Assembly (NCBI RefSeq): GCF_900769625.1
Contig: NZ_CAAGHK010000024.1
Coordinates: 1-64,000, forward strand
DNA length: 64,000 nt
Source: an uncultured Clostridium sp.
GTDB lineage: Bacteria; Bacillota; Clostridia; Clostridiales; Clostridiaceae
Reading direction: 5' to 3'
Made by a program: the position numbers and the translations under genes. A model generated the notes under the pieces. The model searched no databases. It worked only from the letters and a program-made list of their open reading frames with translations, and was not told the origin of the DNA. Within the stretch, counting starts at the first letter, position 1. The number at the start of each line of letters is the position of its first letter. Positions 36,012 to 45,547 of the stretch are shown here, one piece after another.

Positions 36012-37400
36012 CTATACATCACATATTTCAATTTTTCTAACGTGTTTAGTGTGACTCCATTCCTTATTGTTTTTATTTAATATACCTTGAATAGTAATTG
36101 GTATCCAAGTCAATGTATAAATTCCGTATAATAAAAATCTAAAAAATAATATAAGATTCTTTTTGCCAAGGAATAATCCAGTCATTACAAGGAATATTAA
36201 ATTATATCCTAATGTAATAGCTAAAATAATTGGCCAGCTTTCAATATTATTTGTTAAATATGGTACTACAAATACATTGCTCGCATACAAGCACATCATT
36301 ACCATAAAGCCTTTTGAAACCTTCTTGTCTATTGCAAGTATTAGTGGTGTTATTAAAAATTGAAGTGCTGCAAAAGCCTTGAAACCAACATCACTAAATA
36401 GATAATTAATTATAAATATATTAAGTCCTGTTGTATTTGACTGTAATAATGTCAATACTGCTGAAACTCCAAGTAATAATGTTACAAATGGCTGTAATAC
36501 ATATAAAGCACAGTCAAAAACATAGAATTTTCTTTCAACTATTGCTTTCTTTAATAACTTAAAGAAATATCTTGAAGCAACATCTGAGAACCCCTGCATC
36601 CATCTTTTTCTCTGTGTCCATGACTGACCAAGCTTTAATGGCTTTTCATCATAAATTATTGCATCATGTGCCCAGCCAACTTTTCCTCCATTTAAAACAA
36701 GCTTACATGTGAATTCAAGGTCTTCTGTAAGACATGTAGCCCCCCAGCCAAGTTCTTTTAATGTTTCTGTACCTACTACAAACCCAGTTCCACCTATCTG
36801 ATTTGAAAATCCAACATTTTCTCTTGCTAACTGGAACATTCTATTTTGTGTCCAGAATGCTATAGAATAAGCTGCTGAAATCCATGAATCATTTGGATTT
36901 TTACTATCTATATACCCTTGTACAACTTTATATCCTTCTTGCATTTTATTATTCATTTCACTTAAGAAATCTTTATGTACAAGATTATCTGCATCGAATA
37001 TTGCTACAGCATCGTATTTCTTTTCCATTTTAAATAATTTGTCAAACATCCACTCTAAGGCATATCCTTTACCTCTTTTGTCTTCTGAAGATCTTTCACA
37101 AACATTAACACCATACCCACGTGCTATTTCTGCTGTATTATCTGTACAGTTATCAGCAATAACAAACACGTCATACAATTCTTTAGGATAGTTAATCTGC
37201 AACATACTTTCTATAAGGCTACCAATAACAACTTCTTCATTATGTGCTGCAATTAATAACGCAAACTTATTTTTAGGTTCATAAACTTTCTTATTGTTTT
37301 TTCCAAATAAGCCAAATAAGCCCAAAATTAAGTAATAGCAAGTTATAGCAAAAACAAAAATCTGAAAAACTGCTGTTATGGTAAAAATATAATTTCCCAT
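36012..37400 (-). CDS. Membrane glycosyltransferase, GT2 family
   Basis: 462 residues from the ATG at 37400, which has AGGAG eight bases ahead; a GTG three codons upstream overlaps the ribosome site. Membrane helix 1 (about 3-28) precedes a cytosolic GT-A domain with IAAHNEEVVIGSLI, VIADNCTDNT, IFDADN (metal site), CLTEDLEF (general base) and the processive motif QRKRWMQG. Four or more helices follow (about 290-450). This is the layout of processive beta-glycan synthases (cellulose/hyaluronan/poly-GlcNAc type). The product is unknown; no export partner or c-di-GMP PilZ domain is adjacent. Confidence 0.88.
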   Translation of the reverse strand: MGNYIFTITAVFQIFVFAITCYYLILGLFGLFGKNNKKVYEPKNKFALLIAAHNEEVVIGSLIESMLQINYPKELYDVFVIADNCTDNTAEIARGYGVNVCERSSEDKRGKGYALEWMFDKLFKMEKKYDAVAIFDADNLVHKDFLSEMNNKMQEGYKVVQGYIDSKNPNDSWISAAYSIAFWTQNRMFQLARENVGFSNQIGGTGFVVGTETLKELGWGATCLTEDLEFTCKLVLNGGKVGWAHDAIIYDEKPLKLGQSWTQRKRWMQGFSDVASRYFFKLLKKAIVERKFYVFDCALYVLQPFVTLLLGVSAVLTLLQSNTTGLNIFIINYLFSDVGFKAFAALQFLITPLILAIDKKVSKGFMVMMCLYASNVFVVPYLTNNIESWPIILAITLGYNLIFLVMTGLFLGKKNLILFFRFLLYGIYTLTWIPITIQGILNKNNKEWSHTKHVRKIEICDV

Positions 37401-37409
37401 TACATTCAC

Positions 37410-37792
37410 TCCTAATATTTAATGAGCGCAACTCATTAATTTATTTTTAAATATTTATTTTCATACTATACCTATTTAATGATATTTCAATAGAAATAAA
37501 AAATCAACCCTATATTATTACGATAAAATTAATATTTTTCCATAATTTTATTCCTGCAGATAAATCCTCTTTATGAATATGTTTTCACCATAAATTTAAA
37601 TTATTACAATTAAATTTTGCTAATTAATAAATGAAGTTTCACTAAATATAATTCAAGTCATAATTTAATAAAAAACTTTTCCACACATAAATTTTCTAAA
37701 TATAAATCTGCATTTAACTTTAAAATTTCTTCAATTAAATATGTACATCAAATTACGTTAATTATATATTTTATCAATTAAAGTATAATAAA
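37410..37792. other. Very AT-rich gene-free stretch
   Basis: No frame with a ribosome site and no clear RNA structure was seen. It contains the upstream region of the glycosyltransferase gene on the minus strand. Confidence 0.5.
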
Positions 37793-37818
37793 AAAGTGGC
37801 TGCGCCACGCCCCACTTT
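37793..37818 (-). terminator. Distal hairpin with T-run, 210 bp past gdhA
   Basis: On the minus strand AAAGTGG pairs with CCACTTT and is followed by TTTTATTA; a nested GTGGC-TGC-GCCAC stem competes with it. It may back up the gdhA terminator or end a small untranslated RNA. Confidence 0.5.
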
Positions 37819-37908
37819 GTTAATAACACTTTAGCCTTTTCATGCCTCTTAATCCATTGGTATAACTAGATTTCAGTTTTAAAAATCTTTATACTTTCCT
37901 ATACCTTA

Positions 37909-37954
37909 AAAAAGTTCAATGCATAAGTACAATGTACAGTGCATTAAACTTTTT
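37909..37954 (-). terminator. Terminator after gdhA
   Basis: AAAAAGTT-c-AATGCA (37909-37923) pairs with TGCATT-a-AACTTTTT (37940-37954), an almost perfect long stem with T-runs on both strands, 74 bases past the gdhA stop. Confidence 0.75.
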
Positions 37955-38027
37955 ATAAATACAGTTTTATTTACATAATAAAGAACTATTTATAACTGTC
38001 AATGTTCAATCTTCAACCATTAACTGA

Positions 38028-39374
38028 TTAAACAATTCCTTGAGCCATCATAGCTTCTGCAACTTTCATAAATCCAGCAATATTAGCACCAGCTAATATG
38101 TTTCCTTCTACTCCGTATTCTTTTGCAGCATTCTTAGAATTATGATAGATATTTTTCATAATTCCGTGAAGTTTTTCATCTACTTCTTCAAATGTCCATG
38201 ATAATCTCATGCTGTTTTGAGACATTTCAAGAGCTGAACATGCAACTCCGCCGGCATTTGCAGCTTTTGCTGGTCCAAAGAATACTTTATTATCTTGGAA
38301 TACTTTGATTGCTTCAAGAGTTGAAGGCATGTTTGCACCTTCAGATACAACCTTAACACCATTAGCAACTAAGATCTTAGCACTTTCTTCATCTATTTCA
38401 CCTTGAGTTGCACATGGAAGAGCTATATCACATTTGATAGTCCAGATTCCCTTGCAGCCTTCATGATATTCAGCTGTTGGTACTGCATCAACATATTCTT
38501 TGATTCTTCCTCTTCTAACTTCTTTGATTTCCTTAACTACATCTAATTTAATTCCATCTTTATCATAGATATATCCATTAGAATCACATAAAGCAACTAC
38601 TTTTGCTCCTAATGACTGAGCTTTTTGTGTAGCATAAATAGCAACATTACCTGAACCTGAAATTACAACAGTCTTACCTTTGAAGCTATCTCCATTGTCA
38701 TTAAGCATTTCTTCTGTGAAGTATACTAAACCATATCCTGTAGCTTCAGTTCTAGTTAAACTTCCTCCGAAAGTTAACCCCTTACCTGTTAATACAGCTT
38801 GATCACTTAATGATCTTAATTTTTTGTAATATCCGTAAAGATATCCGATTTCTCTTCCACCAACACCGATATCACCTGCTGGAACGTCCATATTTCCACC
38901 AATGTATTTATATAATTCTGACATAAAGCTTTGACAGAATCTCATTATTTCGTTGTCTGATTTTCCTTTTGGATCAAAGTCAGAACCACCTTTACCGCCT
39001 CCAATTGGAAGTCCAGTTAAAGAGTTCTTAAAGATTTGTTCAAAACCTAAGAATTTAATTATGCTTAAGTTGACTGATGGATGGAATCTTAAACCTCCTT
39101 TGTAAGGCCCTATAGCACTGTTAAATTGGATTCTGAATCCTCTATTAACTTGTACATTTCCATTATCGTCTACCCAAGGAACTCTAAACATAAGTTGTCT
39201 TTCTGGTTCAACAATTCTTTCTAATAATGCTCCTTTAATAAATTCTGGATGCTTATCAAATACTGGTGTTAAAGAGTTTAACACTTCTGTTACTGCATCT
39301 AAGAATTCCTTTTGACCAGGATTAACTTTTTCTACTTTTTCTAAAACACTTGAAACATATTCATTGCCCTTCAT
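38028..39374 (-). CDS. gdhA: Glutamate dehydrogenase
   Basis: 448 residues, the hexameric class. It interconverts glutamate with 2-oxoglutarate and ammonia. Visible are the substrate-site segments RIQFNSAIGPYKGGLRFHPS and GLPIGGGKGGSDFDPKG (catalytic Lys), the Asp of DVPAGDIGVGGREIG, and the dinucleotide fold VVISGSGNVAIYATQKA. Length and sequence style match the NADP-dependent assimilatory enzymes, although the cofactor is inferred. AAGGAG precedes the start. It is a single gene with its own terminator. Confidence 0.95.
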   Translation of the reverse strand: MKGNEYVSSVLEKVEKVNPGQKEFLDAVTEVLNSLTPVFDKHPEFIKGALLERIVEPERQLMFRVPWVDDNGNVQVNRGFRIQFNSAIGPYKGGLRFHPSVNLSIIKFLGFEQIFKNSLTGLPIGGGKGGSDFDPKGKSDNEIMRFCQSFMSELYKYIGGNMDVPAGDIGVGGREIGYLYGYYKKLRSLSDQAVLTGKGLTFGGSLTRTEATGYGLVYFTEEMLNDNGDSFKGKTVVISGSGNVAIYATQKAQSLGAKVVALCDSNGYIYDKDGIKLDVVKEIKEVRRGRIKEYVDAVPTAEYHEGCKGIWTIKCDIALPCATQGEIDEESAKILVANGVKVVSEGANMPSTLEAIKVFQDNKVFFGPAKAANAGGVACSALEMSQNSMRLSWTFEEVDEKLHGIMKNIYHNSKNAAKEYGVEGNILAGANIAGFMKVAEAMMAQGIV

Positions 39375-39650
39375 TTTTACATCTCCTTAATACTTATTAC
39401 AATATATTATAATACCGTAAAACACTTAAAATTTCCATATTATTTTTTCAGTTTATCACTTTTTTTGTAACTTTTTTTTCATTTTCCTTTTATTCGCACA
39501 CTTTATAACGATTTTAATAAATAAATGTACTATTTTTTAACAATCAATAAAGTTTAATCTTATAATTCTTATTATTGATTGATACTAACAAAAAATACTG
39601 CTTAATTAAGTGTTTTCACAAAGATATTGTACAATCATTTTTCATCAAAT

Positions 39651-40286
39651 TCACATTACTTCTTTTGTTACCTTCTCTAAAAAACTATTACTTTTTCCTC
39701 TGACAAATCTGTAAATTGGAATTAATGATACAATTCCTCCTGCTGTCCCACATATTATATCCATCATAGTATCAATAAGACTGTTATTCTGAGAAGTGAA
39801 ACCAAAAAGCCTGTCACCAGTAAATTCCCATATCTCCCAGCATCCAGCTAATGCAACGCAAAATATAAAAATAAACAGAATCGCAAACTGAGGACTCAAT
39901 TTTTTCATATATTCTTTTGTAAAATGTGCATATATAATTAACCCTATAACGCCTATTATTATTCCTGATGAAAAATGAAGTATCTTATCATAATAAACTA
40001 CAAATTTATACAAATTAAAAACATTCCCAAGATACATTGCAAGAAAAATAAAAAGTAAAGACGCAATATATGATGCTTTTGATTTTTTCAAAAATGTTAC
40101 TGTAAACAAAACCTTAATAATTAATATTGTTGCTGCTGTGAGTATAATTCTGAATATACTGCTTCCATTTTGAAATATAATATTGAACAGCAATGTTACT
40201 GTCAGTAAAGCTAAAAAAAGTATAGTTATCTTATTATCATAAGTAAGTTTCCTTTTAATATTATTTTTCTCTGTATCATCACTCAT
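39651..40286 (-). CDS. DUF2238 / YjdF-like membrane protein
   Basis: 211 residues with about six membrane helices (near residues 20-40, 43-65, 73-95, 103-123, 131-150, 175-195). The conserved family pattern YDKILHFSSGIIIGV and EIWEFTGDRLFG with LIDTMMDIICGTAGG is clear: buried His, Glu and Asp residues resembling a VanZ/YjdF-type membrane protein. The function of the family is not established. It is preceded by AGGAGGTGC and lies apart from its neighbours. Confidence 0.8.
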   Translation of the reverse strand: MSDDTEKNNIKRKLTYDNKITILFLALLTVTLLFNIIFQNGSSIFRIILTAATILIIKVLFTVTFLKKSKASYIASLLFIFLAMYLGNVFNLYKFVVYYDKILHFSSGIIIGVIGLIIYAHFTKEYMKKLSPQFAILFIFIFCVALAGCWEIWEFTGDRLFGFTSQNNSLIDTMMDIICGTAGGIVSLIPIYRFVRGKSNSFLEKVTKEVM

Positions 40287-40406
40287 TCTGCACCTCCTAA
40301 AACTATTATATCAAACTTTATAATTTTTATCTAAATTTTTATAAAGTTTTCCAATATCTTATCAACTGTTACTATGCCTTCCTTCACTAATCATTATTTT
40401 CTCATC

Positions 40407-41489
40407 CTATAATACTTTCAAATCAGCTTTCAATTTAATAAATTTATATAGCAGGCTTCCTAATATTATTCCTCCAAGAAATCCGCCAATATGTGCTGCA
40501 TTATCTATGTTTATAACAATAAGTCCTATAACAAGATTTATAGCTATTGTTTTGATAATCCCATTGATATATTCCTTATTTATGTTCTTTCGCTCTATTA
40601 AAGCAAAGGCTAGCATGGCTCCCATAAGTCCAAATATACCTCCTGATGCACCGACAGATATACTGTCAGGATTAATAAGCAGACTTAATGTACTTGATGT
40701 AATACACGATACAAGGTATATAATCAGATACATTACTTTTCCATAAACCTGTTCTATCTGAGGTCCTATTATATAAAGCATATACATATTACATGCTATA
40801 TGAAGGAAACTTCCATGTAAAAATGCACATGTTATAAGACGCCATAATTCCCCGTCATAAATTAAAGGACTGTACTTTGCACCTAATAAAATCAATACAT
40901 AATTATTTATCCTATTTTTTATTGATTCAGGTAAAATTTCTGTACTTATTCCCTGGGAAATAGCTATATCATTCATATTTGAATATACCATGTAGGTAGT
41001 TATCATAAACATGATAATATTGAGTCCGATGATTATTAATGTTGATGCTTTGTACTTTAATTTTTTTTCACGAATTTCTTTAGGAGACATTTTTATTTTT
41101 TCTGAAATAATTTGAATTATTGAAGCTAAAGGCCTGCACCCTGGATCAAAATACATTATATTATAATTTTCCTTGTGAACTATGATTTTATTCACATTAT
41201 AGACATTACTGTTAATATAATTTTCATCACTCAGAACTACAATATTTAATGCAAATGATCTTCCGAGAGTTTTTAAATATTCCTCAGCTTCCACTATATT
41301 TATGTTTTCATCCCTGTCACTTGTTATAAGCACACAATAAAGTCCACCTTCTGTCTCCCTTAGTGCCACATATGCTTCTTTTGCATAAAAATTGCTATAA
41401 TACTGCTTCATATAGAATTTTTCGCTCTCAATTAAATATTTATACAAACTATTTGAAAAATTATTCACTATTTCACCTGCTTTAACCAT
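40407..41489 (-). CDS. Rhomboid family intramembrane serine protease
   Basis: 360 residues. An N-terminal soluble part (1-145) precedes a six- or seven-helix rhomboid core. The catalytic dyad is Ser282 in GASGGIFG and His333 in NAAHIGGFLGG; the accessory HGSFLHIACNMYML (His230, Asn234) forms the oxyanion region. It cleaves membrane proteins within or near the bilayer; the substrate is unknown. The soluble N-terminal domain resembles that of other Firmicutes rhomboids (GluP type). The stop lies 120 bases before the DUF2238 start. Confidence 0.92.
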   Translation of the reverse strand: MVKAGEIVNNFSNSLYKYLIESEKFYMKQYYSNFYAKEAYVALRETEGGLYCVLITSDRDENINIVEAEEYLKTLGRSFALNIVVLSDENYINSNVYNVNKIIVHKENYNIMYFDPGCRPLASIIQIISEKIKMSPKEIREKKLKYKASTLIIIGLNIIMFMITTYMVYSNMNDIAISQGISTEILPESIKNRINNYVLILLGAKYSPLIYDGELWRLITCAFLHGSFLHIACNMYMLYIIGPQIEQVYGKVMYLIIYLVSCITSSTLSLLINPDSISVGASGGIFGLMGAMLAFALIERKNINKEYINGIIKTIAINLVIGLIVINIDNAAHIGGFLGGIILGSLLYKFIKLKADLKVL

Positions 41490-41649
41490 AACCTGTTATT
41501 TTTAAGTTTTACCTTCTATTTCATAGCTAAACGTTAATATATTCTTAATAAAAGTAAAAGGTACAATATACGTAATTTAAATAGCTTCCATATTACTTCT
41601 ATTTATACACTATATTGTACCATGTTATATTACTTTAAATTATTAATTT

Positions 41650-43437
41650 TTACTGAACATCTATCATGTCAAGCAGCTCATTAAATCTCTTTATAGTAGC
41701 TTCAATTGGCTCTGGAGTAGTCATATCAACTCCAGCATTCTTTAATATGTTAATTGGATAATCACTTCCGCCTGCCTTTAAGAAACCTTTATACTTTTCA
41801 ACTGCATTTTGTTTTCCTTCAAGAATTGAATTTGCAAAAGCAGATGCTGCTGCATATCCTGTTGCATACTGATAAACATAAAAATCTGAATAGAAATGAG
41901 GTATTCTTGACCATTCAACATCTACTTCCTTATCAACAACCATGTCGTCTCCAAAGTATTTAACATTTAAATCATGCCATACTTTGTTGTAATCTTCTGC
42001 TGTTAATGGAGTACCGCTTTCTAATGTTTCATGTGTATACAACTCAAATTCTGCAAACATAAGCTGTCTGAATACAGTAGTTCTTATCTGTTCTAATTCC
42101 TGATTTATTAAGAATAATCTCTTCTTTTCATCAGTTTCTTTATTTATTAAATAATGAATAAGTAGTGATTCATTTGTTGTTGATGCAACTTCTGCACAGA
42201 ATAAAGTGTATCCTGCATAATAATATGGCTGCTCTTTTCTTGAATAATATGAATGGATTGAATGACCCATTTCATGTGCTAAAGTTGATACATCTTCCAT
42301 TTCATTATTGTAGTTTAATAAAACATATGGCATTGTATCATATCCACCCCATGAATATGCTCCACCCTTTTTACCTTTGTTTTCATATATATCAATCCAG
42401 CCGTCATTGATACCGTTCTTGAATATATTTAAATACTCCTCTCCTAATGGTTTCAATGCATCTAGAACTATATCTACACCATCATTAAACTCAACCTTTT
42501 CCTTTGGTGTTTCAATAACTGGCACATAAAGATCGTACATATGGATTTCATCTAATCCTAACAACTTCTTTTTAATTGCAACATATCTATGAAGTGATTC
42601 TATATTATCATTCATAACTTTTACTGCATTTTTATAAACTTCTAATGGAATATTGTTTGGTTTAAGTGATGCATCTAATGCACTTTCATATTTTCTTACC
42701 TTGCTCATAAAATTAAAATTCTTTATAGAACATGTTAATGATGTAGCTAAAGTGTTTTTAAATTTATCATATTCACCAAATAATTTTTCAAATGCTGCCT
42801 TTCTGACATTTCTGTCTTTACTTCTAATAAATGAAGAATAATTTCCTTCTGTAAGTTCTACTTCCTTACCTTCTTCATTTTTAATCTTTCCAAAAGTCAT
42901 ATCAGCATTAGTTAAAATATTGTGTATTGCCGAAGGTGCATCAAGACAGTCGGAAGCTGAAGCTAGAAGTTCTTCCATTTCTTTAGTCAATATATGTGAT
43001 TTTTCTTTTAAAATATCATCGAATAAGAACTTAAATGGCTTCAATTCATCAATTCTTGTTATTTCCTTTTCAATAAATCCATCTTCAAGACTTAATATTT
43101 CAGGAACAAAATAAGCTGTATAGCTTGAAAATTCAGCCATATAAATATCAATCTTGCTCATTAATGCCTGATAAGTTGAATTTGATGTATCTTCATCAGA
43201 TTTTAAATGTGCATAAATAAATAATTTTTCTGCTTTTCTAGATATCTTTTCATTTAATTTTAGATATTCTAAAATAGTTTCTCCATTGTTTAATTTTCCA
43301 TTAAAGTCTTTAAGTTTTACAGCTTCCTTTTTTAACTCTTCAAAATCTTTTTCCCACTCATCAATGCTTTTGTATACTTTATCTACTTTCCACTTATACT
43401 TTTCATCAATTTCTTCTCTCTTTTTTAATTCACTCAT
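41650..43437 (-). CDS. pepF: Oligoendopeptidase F
   Basis: 595 residues, standard for M3-family PepF. A cytoplasmic zinc peptidase cutting short peptides. The zinc site is His388-Glu389-x-x-His392 in STLAHEMGHSIHSYY, with the third ligand Glu in LFCAEVASTTNE, and the YATGYAAASAFA segment that follows matches the family. The helical PepF N-terminal domain is complete. The start follows AAGGGGTG. The structured repeat copy B occupies its upstream region. Confidence 0.95.
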   Translation of the reverse strand: MSELKKREEIDEKYKWKVDKVYKSIDEWEKDFEELKKEAVKLKDFNGKLNNGETILEYLKLNEKISRKAEKLFIYAHLKSDEDTSNSTYQALMSKIDIYMAEFSSYTAYFVPEILSLEDGFIEKEITRIDELKPFKFLFDDILKEKSHILTKEMEELLASASDCLDAPSAIHNILTNADMTFGKIKNEEGKEVELTEGNYSSFIRSKDRNVRKAAFEKLFGEYDKFKNTLATSLTCSIKNFNFMSKVRKYESALDASLKPNNIPLEVYKNAVKVMNDNIESLHRYVAIKKKLLGLDEIHMYDLYVPVIETPKEKVEFNDGVDIVLDALKPLGEEYLNIFKNGINDGWIDIYENKGKKGGAYSWGGYDTMPYVLLNYNNEMEDVSTLAHEMGHSIHSYYSRKEQPYYYAGYTLFCAEVASTTNESLLIHYLINKETDEKKRLFLINQELEQIRTTVFRQLMFAEFELYTHETLESGTPLTAEDYNKVWHDLNVKYFGDDMVVDKEVDVEWSRIPHFYSDFYVYQYATGYAAASAFANSILEGKQNAVEKYKGFLKAGGSDYPINILKNAGVDMTTPEPIEATIKRFNELLDMIDVQ

Positions 43438-43458
43438 TTTTTAACACCCCTTCTTTCA

Positions 43459-43568
43459 GTTGATAATTGATAATTGATAGTTACGGATAAAATCCCTTAC
43501 GGAGTTTTTAAATTATATTATTTTAAGATATTCCGCAGGAATATCAACCAAAACTCTCAACTCTCAAC
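43459..43568. repeat. Structured intergenic repeat, copy B (upstream of pepF)
   Basis: About 110 bp, in the opposite orientation to copy A. Read on the minus strand it shows GTTGAGAGTTGAGAG, the hairpin GATATTCC-TGC-GGAATATC, the shared spacer AATAATATA, a second hairpin with different bases (AAAACTCC / GGGATTTT), and ACTATCAATTATCAATTATC. Core positions match copy A while paired positions change together. It ends on the stop codon of the gene at 43568. Confidence 0.75.
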
Positions 43569-43969
43569 TATTCTGCGTATTCTGCTTCTTTTCCTTTAAT
43601 AGCTTCAAATACTGCTTCCATTCCTGCTGTAATTAAAGAAAGACATTCATTTATCTTTTCTTTCATAGCTTCATAGTCATCTTCATATTTAAAGTTTATT
43701 ATATACGTTGGATTATATTCATCTAAATCTTCTGTAACTTCGTATCCATTTTCTTCAAAAGGTTCTACATCAAATAAATCGTATATTGCTGAGTATTCCC
43801 ATTCTTCTACATTTTTATTTGTATCAAAATACATACTTACAATGTCATCTATAACAAAAAGTTTTTTTACGTATAAAGCACTTTCATTCACTTCAAAACT
43901 TCCCAATTCTCCTTTTATAAATCCTGTTTCTTTATCCTTTTCCATTAAAACTAAACTTGAAAAATCCAT
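43568..43969 (-). CDS. Conserved clostridial protein of unknown function
   Basis: 133 residues, acidic, no membrane span, no signal peptide. It starts MDFSSLVLMEKDKETGFIKG and looks like a mixed beta (1-60) then alpha (80-125) fold, ending in a long helix (EAMKEKINECLSLITAGMEA). It resembles a small family found in clostridia (possibly DUF6762), whose role I do not know. It lies upstream of pepF and reads the same way. Confidence 0.7.
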   Translation of the reverse strand: MDFSSLVLMEKDKETGFIKGELGSFEVNESALYVKKLFVIDDIVSMYFDTNKNVEEWEYSAIYDLFDVEPFEENGYEVTEDLDEYNPTYIINFKYEDDYEAMKEKINECLSLITAGMEAVFEAIKGKEAEYAE

Positions 43970-44293
43970 AATATTTACACCATCCTATTAAATTTTATTT
44001 TTTATATAACTCTCTTTGAACTAATTCTAACATAAACATACTATTTTTATCCTATAATTCCTAGTATATCTTAGATTATATCAAAAAAATATATTTCATA
44101 TCCATTGTAGGTAAAATTTATCGTAAATCAATATATTTGTTCGTACGATTTCAATTTATCTTTTTAACAAATTATGTTAATATGCGTTTAAGGGTGAATT
44201 TATTATTTCAGTTTTACTTTTTAATATTTTAAAAACTATAATTATTTCATTTTATATTATGAAATCACTATAGTATGTTCTGGAGGTTTTTTT
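43970..44293. other. Divergent intergenic region
   Basis: Upstream of genes on both sides (43969 minus, 44294 plus). An inverted repeat ATTTCAT-N8-ATGAAAT at 44244-44265 stands 28 bases before the plus-strand start and may be an operator. No other structure seen. Confidence 0.5.
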
Positions 44294-44713
44294 ATGAATA
44301 CTAATTTAGCATCACAAAAGCCTACAATAAATGATTATGAGTATCTAAAGCAGAGACATATAAAGAAAACTTACAGAAAAAGACACAACAATAACGCCCT
44401 ATATTCTATTATTACCACAGTATTAATAGTTATAAGCTCATTTTTTATCACACAAGATTTTTATATCTTAAAAAACTCGCAGGATCTTTATTATGCTGTA
44501 GAATATAACTTTACTAGGGCAAATGATATTAATGACAGTTTGTTGCGTGTTCAATATATGACACTTATAAGTTCTGATGGACAAAACGCCACTGTAGAAG
44601 TATCCGGTCTGTCAAAAGCAAAACCACATCATACAATATCGATGACTGGAAACTTCACCAGAGTCAGTAACAAGAGCTGGCAGATTAAAGAAATCACACA
44701 CAATCAGTTCTAA
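44294..44713 (+). CDS. Single-pass membrane protein of unknown function
   Basis: 139 residues, not recognised. The N-terminal 36 residues are basic (KRHIKKTYRKRHNN-like), one membrane helix follows (LYSIITTVLIVISSFFI, about 37-54), and the outside part of about 85 residues looks like a beta fold with a Tyr-rich start and a C-terminal ending TGNFTRVSNKSWQIKE. The positive-inside rule puts the C-terminus outside. GGAGG stands before the ATG. It is a lone plus-strand gene. Confidence 0.7.
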   Translation: MNTNLASQKPTINDYEYLKQRHIKKTYRKRHNNNALYSIITTVLIVISSFFITQDFYILKNSQDLYYAVEYNFTRANDINDSLLRVQYMTLISSDGQNATVEVSGLSKAKPHHTISMTGNFTRVSNKSWQIKEITHNQF

Positions 44714-44722
44714 CTATCACAA

Positions 44723-44750
44723 GAGGCATCAGTTCTAAAACTAATGCCTC
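44723..44750 (+). terminator. Terminator after the 139-residue membrane protein gene
   Basis: GAGGCAT-c-AGT pairs with ACT-a-ATGCCTC, followed by a mixed AT-rich ATATATTTTA. It lies ten bases past the stop. Confidence 0.6.
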
Positions 44751-44760
44751 ATATATTTTA

Positions 44761-44960
44761 TTAATATATTTTAATTTTACACCCATGCTCTTTTGTTTTT
44801 GAATCATAGCATATTGCCACACCTAAAAATTTTGTATTTTTATATTCCTGTTTGAACTTTTGAAAATACTTTTTTCCCTCTATCTGCTTCAATGCATTAT
44901 CAACACTATCATCTTTTTTTAATTCAAGAACGAATGGAATATCTCGCCTTCTCCTTGGAA
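44761..44960 (-). pseudogene. C-terminal relic of a PD-(D/E)XK nuclease-like (AAA-ATPase-associated, DUF1703) protein
   Basis: Without a start codon, the frame reads PRRRRDIPFVLELKKDDS, VDNALKQIEGKKYFQKFK, LGVAICYDSKTKEHGCKI and ends at TAA 44761. The D-I-x-E-L-K core and the A-x-x-Q-I segment match the nuclease-like tail of the clostridial DUF1703 proteins, here only the last 65 or so residues. It abuts the dltC stop, at the place where the rest of an operon may have been lost by deletion. Confidence 0.6.
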
Positions 44961-45191
44961 TTACTTTCTATTTTCTAAGAATGCTGTCATCTTATTTACT
45001 GTTGACATATCATCTCTTTCAAGATCTGTTGGCTGAAGTTTTATACCAAGCTTTTCTTCTATTTGTAACAATACTTCAATAATTGCCAATGAATCTAATA
45101 ATCCTGCTTCAAATAAGTTTAAATCTAAATCCTCTGCAATATCTTCTTCTCCAGTAACTTCAATAAAAATCTTTAACACTTCATCTTTCAT
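44961..45191 (-). CDS. dltC: D-alanyl carrier protein DltC
   Basis: 76 residues, the usual size. A cytosolic acyl-carrier-like protein whose Ser34 (in LLDSLAIIEVL) carries phosphopantetheine, loaded with D-alanine by DltA. All-helical pattern intact. AAGGAG precedes the ATG. It is separated from the dltB relic by 22 bp. With dltB and dltD destroyed here, charged DltC has no visible partner for delivering alanine to teichoic acid. Confidence 0.93.
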   Translation of the reverse strand: MKDEVLKIFIEVTGEEDIAEDLDLNLFEAGLLDSLAIIEVLLQIEEKLGIKLQPTDLERDDMSTVNKMTAFLENRK

Positions 45192-45213
45192 AATAATCTT
45201 CTCCTTAATATAT

Positions 45214-45547
45214 TTAATTAGCTTTAACTATTTGGATAGCCTTAAAGTTAATATATGATAATCCTACAAAACCTAATATATCTGCATACTTTGTCAGAGC
45301 AGCAATCTTAACTATTATTAATGGAATAATTGAAAAAAGCAAAAATAGATCTTATAAATAGGTACGTATATATTACTGCTGTTTCTCCAATAAGAAATAA
45401 TATAATGACCATGTAATCAAATATTATTGATATAGTTAACCCATAATATTTAATATTTAATCTTAATAATTTTAGTATTACTGCTGGAATACAAATTATA
45501 AATAACATGTATAGATAGAAATAATCTCCATACTGTGTTAAATTCAT
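45214..45547 (-). pseudogene. dltB: dltB relic: frameshifted and missing its C-terminal two thirds
   Basis: The start MNLTQYGDYFYLYMLF with helices following (IPAVILKLLRLNIKYYGL) is a normal DltB N-terminus, and its ATG overlaps the dltA stop. The first frame ends after 79 codons (FNYSINNS-stop). A shifted frame continues as IPLIIVKIAALTKY, then ADILGFVGLSYINFKAIQIV, matching the next DltB segment, and ends at 45214. Full DltB has about 390 residues and a catalytic His further on; that part is absent. Confidence 0.85.

Noticed and set aside
37540..37570. A third copy of the structured repeat near a TTCCTGCAG string
   Set aside because: Only the short CTGCAG core is shared; hairpin arms and ends are missing.
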